Source: DASQVO01 sp035640715 (GTDB taxonomy: Bacteria; Actinomycetota; Actinomycetes; Streptosporangiales; Streptosporangiaceae). Taken from it: DNA of 18,923 nt. Below the pieces are notes generated by a model, which saw only the letters and a list, made by a program, of their open reading frames with translations, was not told where the DNA came from and searched no databases. The position numbers and the translations under genes are program-made. This document shows positions 14,711 to 18,923 of the stretch, piece by piece (position 1 is the first letter of the stretch; each line of letters begins with the position of its first letter). Location of the stretch: assembly GCA_035640715.1 (NCBI GenBank), contig DASQVO010000398.1, forward strand, positions 1 through 18,923, given 5' to 3'.

Positions 14711-15598
14711 GTGACACACGCCGCACCGATGACGATCCGCATCTGCCACCTCTACCCGAGGCTGCTCAGCGTGGCCGGGGACCGGGGGAACCTGCTCGCC
14801 GTCATGCAGCGCTGCGCCTGGCGGGGGATTCGCAGCAGCGTTACCGAGGCTGACGTCGGGGTGGTTCCCGACTTCACCCAGTTCGACCTGATCCTGTTCC
14901 ACGGCGGCCAGGACTGTGAGATGAAGGTGGCGGCTCGCGACCTCCAGGCGAAGGCCGGTCCCTTCCGCGAGGCGATCGAGGCCGGTGCCGTCGTCCTGGC
15001 GGTGTGCGCCGGCTACCAGCTTCTGGCTAAGTACTACGCCCCCGCGGACGGGCCGCCGATCACGGGGATGGGGGTGCTGGACGCAGTCACCGAGGGCGGC
15101 AGCACCCGCTTCATGAGGCACATCGCGGTGGCCTGCGACCTGGGCCCGGGCGGGCAGCACTCCCTCGTGGGCTTCGAGAACCACAGCGGGCGCACCTACC
15201 TCGGCCCTGGCACCGCCCCGCTCGGGCAGGTGATCGCCGGATCCGGCAACAACAGCGAGGACGGCACCGAAGGGGCCCGCTACCGGGAGGTGTACGCCAC
15301 ATACCTGCACGGGCCGGTGCTGCCGAAGAACCCCTGGCTGACAGACCACCTGATCTCCAGGGCGCTGTGGCACCGCTACGGGGACGTGGGACCTCTGGCA
15401 CCGCTCAGGGACCAGAGGGAGGCCGAGGCACACGCAGCCGCGCTCAGACTGGCCTGCCGCCCAGCCGGGAGGTGGGAGGCGATCACGGCCGCCGCCCTCA
15501 GGCGCTGGCGGCCGGGGCTGAGGCAAAACGGGAGAGAGGGCACGGCCGGGCGCGGAGCCCAGCCGGCGGGCAGGGGGACGGGATGGAGTTCTCGCTAA
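14711..15598 (+). CDS. GatD-like class I glutamine amidotransferase (CobB/CobQ type)
   Basis: A 295-residue glutaminase subunit. The nucleophile is Cys99 in LAVCAGYQLL and the catalytic His is His200 in ATYLHGPVLPKNP. FHGGQDCEM and GFENHSGRTYLGP match GatD. It releases ammonia from glutamine for the MurT-like partner. Canonical GatD is about 240-250 residues; here the last 45 or so residues are a basic Arg/Gly/Ala-rich extension that runs into the next gene, with a 16-bp overlap. GTG 14711 has GGAGGAG seven bases upstream and begins four bases after the MurT-like stop, so the two are surely co-translated. Confidence 0.87.
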   Translation: MTHAAPMTIRICHLYPRLLSVAGDRGNLLAVMQRCAWRGIRSSVTEADVGVVPDFTQFDLILFHGGQDCEMKVAARDLQAKAGPFREAIEAGAVVLAVCAGYQLLAKYYAPADGPPITGMGVLDAVTEGGSTRFMRHIAVACDLGPGGQHSLVGFENHSGRTYLGPGTAPLGQVIAGSGNNSEDGTEGARYREVYATYLHGPVLPKNPWLTDHLISRALWHRYGDVGPLAPLRDQREAEAHAAALRLACRPAGRWEAITAAALRRWRPGLRQNGREGTAGRGAQPAGRGTGWSSR

Positions 15599-16728
15599 GC
15601 GCCGAGCAGCGCGAGCTGAAGGAGGTGGCGGCCGCCTTCGCCCGCAAGGAACTCAATCAGGACCTGGCGAAACGCGAGGAGGCGAGCGAGTTCCCCCTGG
15701 AGGCATGGCGGGCCTGCGCCCGGTTCGGGATCCAGGGCCTGCCGGTCCCCGCCGAGCTGGGCGGCGGCGGCAGCGACATCCTGACCACGGTCCTCGTCAT
15801 GGAGGCCCTGGGGTACGGCTGCCACGACAACGGGCTCATCTTCTCGCTCAACGCGCAGATGTGGAGCCTTGAGCTGCCACTGGTGAAGTTCGGCACGCCA
15901 GCGCAGCAACGGGCCTACCTGCCCGGGCTGATGTCGGGGGACCTCATAGGCGTGCACGCGATGACCGAGCCCGATTCCGGCTCCGACGCGTTCAGCATGC
16001 GGACCCGCGCCGAGCGCCGGGGAGATCACTACCTTCTCAACGGGACCAAGCTGTACATCACCAATGCCCCGGTCGCCGACGTGGTGCTGGTCTTCGCCGC
16101 CCACCCCGGCCAGCCCAGGCTCGCCGGCATCTCCGCCTTCCTCGTCGACAAGGGGACGCCCGGGTTCACTGTGAGCCGCAGCCTGGAGAAGATGGGCCTG
16201 CGGACCTCGCCGATGGGCGAAGTCATGCTGGCCGACTGCCTCGTTCCCGCCGGGAAGCGCCTGGGGCCGGAGGGTGCGGGGATGGCCATCTTCAACTCAT
16301 CGATGGAGTGGGAACGGAGCTGCATCCTTGCCAGCGCCGTGGGCGCCATGCAGCGCCAGCTTGAGACGTGCGTGGGATACGCGCGGGCGCGGAAGCAGTT
16401 CGGCCAGGCCATCGGGAAATTCCAGAGCGTGGCCAGCAAGGTGGCCGACATGTACCTGCGGCTGGAGGCCGCCCGGCTGCTGATCTACCAGGCCGCATGG
16501 CTCAAGCAGCAGGGCAGGCCCGCCCTGGCCGAGGCGGCCGCCGCCAAGCTCTTCACCAGCGAGGCGTGGGTCGCCTCCAGCCTGGACGCGATCCAGATCC
16601 ACGGGGCCTACGGCTACATGAAGGAAGGCGGGATCGAGCGCGATCTCCGGGACGCGGTCGCCGGCACCATCTACTCAGGCACTTCGGAGATCCAGCGGGT
16701 TGTCCTGTCCCGGATGCTGGGCTTGTGA
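15583..16728 (+). CDS. Acyl-CoA dehydrogenase family, probable aminoacyl-carrier-protein oxidase (PltE/RedW-like)
   Basis: A 381-residue FAD flavoprotein with a complete acyl-CoA dehydrogenase fold: MTEPDSGSDAFSM, LNGTKLYITNAPVADVVLVFA, SMEWERSCILA, RKQFGQAIGKFQSV and IYSGTSEIQR. The Glu used by short- and medium-chain dehydrogenases (the E of IYEGT) is Ser365 here. A Glu sits instead at 244 in MEWER, the position used by isovaleryl-CoA dehydrogenase and by prolyl-carrier-protein oxidases such as PltE. With an adenylation enzyme and a carrier protein directly downstream, the likely substrate is an aminoacyl thioester rather than a CoA ester. ATG 15583 follows AGGGGG and overlaps the GatD-like stop by 16 bp. 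The frame stays open upstream but is then only a shadow of GatD. Confidence 0.87.
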   Translation: MEFSLSAEQRELKEVAAAFARKELNQDLAKREEASEFPLEAWRACARFGIQGLPVPAELGGGGSDILTTVLVMEALGYGCHDNGLIFSLNAQMWSLELPLVKFGTPAQQRAYLPGLMSGDLIGVHAMTEPDSGSDAFSMRTRAERRGDHYLLNGTKLYITNAPVADVVLVFAAHPGQPRLAGISAFLVDKGTPGFTVSRSLEKMGLRTSPMGEVMLADCLVPAGKRLGPEGAGMAIFNSSMEWERSCILASAVGAMQRQLETCVGYARARKQFGQAIGKFQSVASKVADMYLRLEAARLLIYQAAWLKQQGRPALAEAAAAKLFTSEAWVASSLDAIQIHGAYGYMKEGGIERDLRDAVAGTIYSGTSEIQRVVLSRMLGL

Positions 16729-16840
16729 GCGAGCGGGAGGCACTGTGAGCCAGCGCGCGACGGTGACCAGCCAGGAGCCAGTGAGCGGTATCTGAAGAGC
16801 GCGAACTTTTGAATAAGCACAGCAGCTGCCAGGAGGGGGA

Positions 16841-18457
16841 ATGGCATATTTGCTGCAGCATCTGCTGGCGGAGAGCGCGGCGCGCCGGCCGCGCCTGCCG
16901 GCGGTGGCCTCGGGGGGCCGGTCTCTCACCTACGAGGAACTGGACAGACTGAGCAACCAGGTAGCCCGCGCGCTCCTCACGCGGGGCGTGGTGCCGGGCG
17001 ATCGCGTGGGAATCCTCGCCGCCAAGTCGGCCGCCTCCGTCGTGGGCATATTCGGGGTGCTGAAGGCCGGGGCCTGCTATGTCCCGCTCGACCCGGGCGC
17101 GCCCGCCGGGCGGCTCTCCGCCATCATGCGGGACAGCGGCATCGCCGTGGTCCTGGCCGACGAGGGGAGGGCGCCCAGTGCTGCCGCCATGGCCGGCAGC
17201 GTTCCCCAGTTTCGCAGGGTGATAGTGATGGGCTCCCGCTGGGGACACGAGGGCGGGGGGACAGCCGGAGCTCCGCTCCCGGGCCTGGCCGTCCTGCCCT
17301 GGGATGCGGTGCTGGCGGAACCGGACGGGGCGCTTGCCGAGGAGCTGGCGATCGAAACCGACCTCGCCTACATCCTGTACACGTCAGGATCGACCGGCGC
17401 CCCGAAAGGGGTGATGATCTCGCACCGCAGCTCGCTCACCTTCGTCGAGTGGGCGGCAGCCTGCGCCGGGCTCGGCGAGCAGGACCGCGTCTGCAGCCCG
17501 GCGCCACTCCATTTCGACCTGTCGGTCTTTGACATCTTCGCCACCTGCCAGGCCACCGCCTGCATGGTCGTGCTCCCGGAGAGGACGTCTACGTTCCCCG
17601 TGCGGCTCGCGGAGTGGATGGAGAAGGAGCGGATCTCCGTCTGGTACTCGGTGCCCTCGGTTCTCACGATGCTGGTGACCTACGGCAACCTGCGGGGGTT
17701 CGGTCTCTCACACTTGCGGGCGGTCATCTTTGCGGGGGAGGTGTTCCCGGGAAAGTACCTCATGCGGCTGATGGCCGAGCTGCCGCACGCGCGTTACCTC
17801 AACTGGTACGGGCCGACTGAGACCAACGTGTGCACGTCGTTCGAGGTCCCGGCGGACAGAGGCTGCGCCGGGCTCGCAGGTTCTGCAGGCCCGGTCCCGA
17901 TAGGGAAGGCCTGCGCCAACACGGACGTGTTCGCGGTCACCAGCGAGGGCCGCCGCCTGTTCCGGCCTGGGGAAATAGGCGAGCTGTACGTGCGGGGCCC
18001 CTCGCTGATGCGAGGCTACTGGGGGCAGCCCGGCAAAACCCGGGAGGTACTGGTCGAGAACCCGTTCCAGGCAGCTTACGGCGAAATGGCATACCGGACG
18101 GGTGACCTGGTGACCCTGGACGAGGACGGCAACTACGTCTACCTCGGCCGCCAGGACGGCATGGTGAAGACGCGCGGCTACCGGGTGGAGCTGGGGGAAG
18201 TAGAAGCCGCGCTGTACGGGCATCCGGCCATCCGCGAGGCGGTAGTGCTGCCTATGCCGGATGAGCTGCTCGGCAGCCGCCTTCGGGCGGTGATAAGCAC
18301 GGATAGCGCCGGCGGTCTCACCCGTGAGGAAGTGCTGGACCACTGCCGGCGGCAGCTGCCGGGCTACATGGTGCCCGACGTCGTGGAGTTCTGCGAGGCG
18401 CTGCCCAGGACCTCCACCGGCAAGGTCGATCGTGCCCGGCTTGCCCGGGCACGGTAG
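16841..18457 (+). CDS. Free-standing amino acid adenylation enzyme (PltF/RedM-like)
   Basis: A 538-residue NRPS-type A domain without fused carrier or condensation domains. Core motifs: LTYEELDRLSNQ (29), LKAGACYVPLDP (74), YTSGSTGAPKG (180-190), NWYGPTETNVC (321-331), YRTGDLV, GRQDGMVKTRGYRVELGEVE and the C-terminal catalytic Lys in PRTSTGK. Aligning by eye to PheA gives a pocket of about D226, L227, F230, Y269, I296, A298, W322, V330, C331. This resembles the proline codes of PltF-type ligases (D-L-x-Y-x-A-x-V), with bulkier F and W at two positions. It should activate a small or cyclic amino acid and load it on the downstream carrier protein. ATG 16841 follows AGGAGGGGG. The 112-bp gap before it is the largest inside the cluster. 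Confidence 0.88.
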   Translation: MAYLLQHLLAESAARRPRLPAVASGGRSLTYEELDRLSNQVARALLTRGVVPGDRVGILAAKSAASVVGIFGVLKAGACYVPLDPGAPAGRLSAIMRDSGIAVVLADEGRAPSAAAMAGSVPQFRRVIVMGSRWGHEGGGTAGAPLPGLAVLPWDAVLAEPDGALAEELAIETDLAYILYTSGSTGAPKGVMISHRSSLTFVEWAAACAGLGEQDRVCSPAPLHFDLSVFDIFATCQATACMVVLPERTSTFPVRLAEWMEKERISVWYSVPSVLTMLVTYGNLRGFGLSHLRAVIFAGEVFPGKYLMRLMAELPHARYLNWYGPTETNVCTSFEVPADRGCAGLAGSAGPVPIGKACANTDVFAVTSEGRRLFRPGEIGELYVRGPSLMRGYWGQPGKTREVLVENPFQAAYGEMAYRTGDLVTLDEDGNYVYLGRQDGMVKTRGYRVELGEVEAALYGHPAIREAVVLPMPDELLGSRLRAVISTDSAGGLTREEVLDHCRRQLPGYMVPDVVEFCEALPRTSTGKVDRARLARAR

Positions 18458-18506
18458 GCGATGAGCGTAAGAGACGCCCGCAGGGGCGCGCTGTAGGGGG
18501 GCTCAA

Positions 18507-18776
18507 TTGGAAGCGGTTATCAACGACTACATCAGCCGGGAACTCATCCAGGACGCGACGCTGCTGCCGCTCGGGAACGCGACGTCGCTGCTCGAGACAG
18601 GTGTCCTCGACTCGCTGAGTCTGCTCAGGCTCGTGCTTTTCCTCCAGGAACGGTTCGGGATCGTGGTGGACGACGTGGACCTCGTCCCCGAGCATTTCGC
18701 CAGCGTGGATGCCATCTGTGCCTACCTCCGCTCCCGGGCCGGGGGAAGAGCGGGCCAGGGGACCGTCTATGGCTGA
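18507..18776 (+). CDS. Acyl/peptidyl carrier protein
   Basis: An 89-residue stand-alone carrier protein. The phosphopantetheine attachment site is Ser36 in TGVLDSLSLLRLV, and the C-terminal VPEHFASVDAICAYL matches helix IV of carriers that work with free-standing A domains. The start is a TTG at 18507 behind a run of Gs (18496-18501); there is no ATG or GTG alternative in frame. The stop overlaps the next ATG (ATGGCTGA), so the two genes are translationally coupled. Its placement 49 bp after the A domain supports it as the aminoacyl acceptor. Confidence 0.88.
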   Translation: MEAVINDYISRELIQDATLLPLGNATSLLETGVLDSLSLLRLVLFLQERFGIVVDDVDLVPEHFASVDAICAYLRSRAGGRAGQGTVYG

Positions 18777-18923
18777 GGCGGCGAGCAGGGCGGCAGGCTC
18801 CCCGCAGAGGCGGCGGACGGCCGGGGCTGGCCGGCGGCGGACGGCCGGCGCGGCCCGGCTGCTGCGCAGCGCGGAGGGCGTTGCCTACTGGCTGGCGGTG
18901 GCGCCGCTGGCAGCGCGCCTGCC
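18769..18923 (+). CDS. N-terminus of an unidentified protein, truncated by the window end
   Basis: From ATG 18769, with AGGGGA six bases upstream and an 8-bp overlap with the carrier-protein gene, 51 codons are visible. The first 30 are Arg/Ala/Gly-rich with a duplicated RRRTAGA unit, then RLLRSAEGVAYWLAVAPLAARLP. The last part loosely recalls the start of HtrB/LpxL-type acyltransferases, but it is too short to assign and could equally be a membrane protein. Such an acyltransferase would be a natural user of a carrier-bound acyl group. Confidence 0.6.
   Translation, partial: MAEAASRAAGSPQRRRTAGAGRRRTAGAARLLRSAEGVAYWLAVAPLAARL
18811..18848 (+). repeat. Direct repeat in the truncated last gene
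   Basis: CGGCGGACGGCCGG occurs at 18811-18824 and 18835-18848, a 24-bp (eight-codon) period in frame. It encodes the doubled RRRTAGA unit. Confidence 0.7.

Noticed and set aside
15367..15582. N-terminal extension of the acyl-CoA dehydrogenase frame
   Set aside because: The extra 72 codons are Arg/Gly-rich, overlap GatD coding sequence, and the family N-terminus begins exactly at the ATG at 15583, which has a ribosome site.

Overview
The window reads as chromosomal DNA from a high-GC actinomycete. The base composition is very G+C rich, third codon positions are almost always G or C, GTG and TTG starts are common, and the genes include a menaquinone prenyltransferase and an actinobacterial-style MurT/GatD pair. 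The genus cannot be fixed from sequence alone. I see no tRNA, rRNA, CRISPR array or transposase.

Left part (1-7145), mostly minus strand. A 5'-truncated SPFH/band-7 protein on the plus strand converges on, and overlaps by 14 bp, a membrane-anchored D-Ala-D-Ala carboxypeptidase. Next come menA (probably starting at a TTG with a good ribosome binding site), a GNAT acetyltransferase translationally coupled to ilvD, and a membrane-anchored NERD-domain protein. A short divergent promoter region separates this last gene from the next block.

Middle (7146-11369), plus strand. An amidase-signature enzyme appears to be leaderless, and a Uma2-family protein follows it. Then comes a roughly 560-bp gap without an ordinary gene, and a membrane GGDEF diguanylate cyclase. 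The gap is not empty. On the minus strand it carries two identical seven-codon ORFs (MRGDNWG), each with its own Shine-Dalgarno sequence, followed by a 38-codon remnant that looks like the N-terminus of a GNAT acetyltransferase. The right side of the gap holds a TTGACA promoter and a repeated TTGCTCCGAT element.

Right part (11651 to the end), plus strand. This is a tightly spaced run of genes that looks like the start of an unassigned biosynthetic gene cluster, and it is truncated by the window end. It contains a group II PLP decarboxylase, a MurT-like ligase, a GatD-like glutamine amidotransferase, a PltE/RedW-like acyl-CoA dehydrogenase, a free-standing adenylation enzyme, a carrier protein and the start of a further protein. 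The last three complete genes match the logic of prolyl-carrier-protein oxidation in pyrrole biosynthesis: activate an amino acid, load it on a carrier, oxidise it on the carrier. The unusual part is that the lipid II amidation pair is embedded in the same transcription unit. I infer that the pair has been recruited to amidate a carboxylate in a small molecule. This cluster is the best candidate for an undescribed system; the tandem micro-ORFs are the second.
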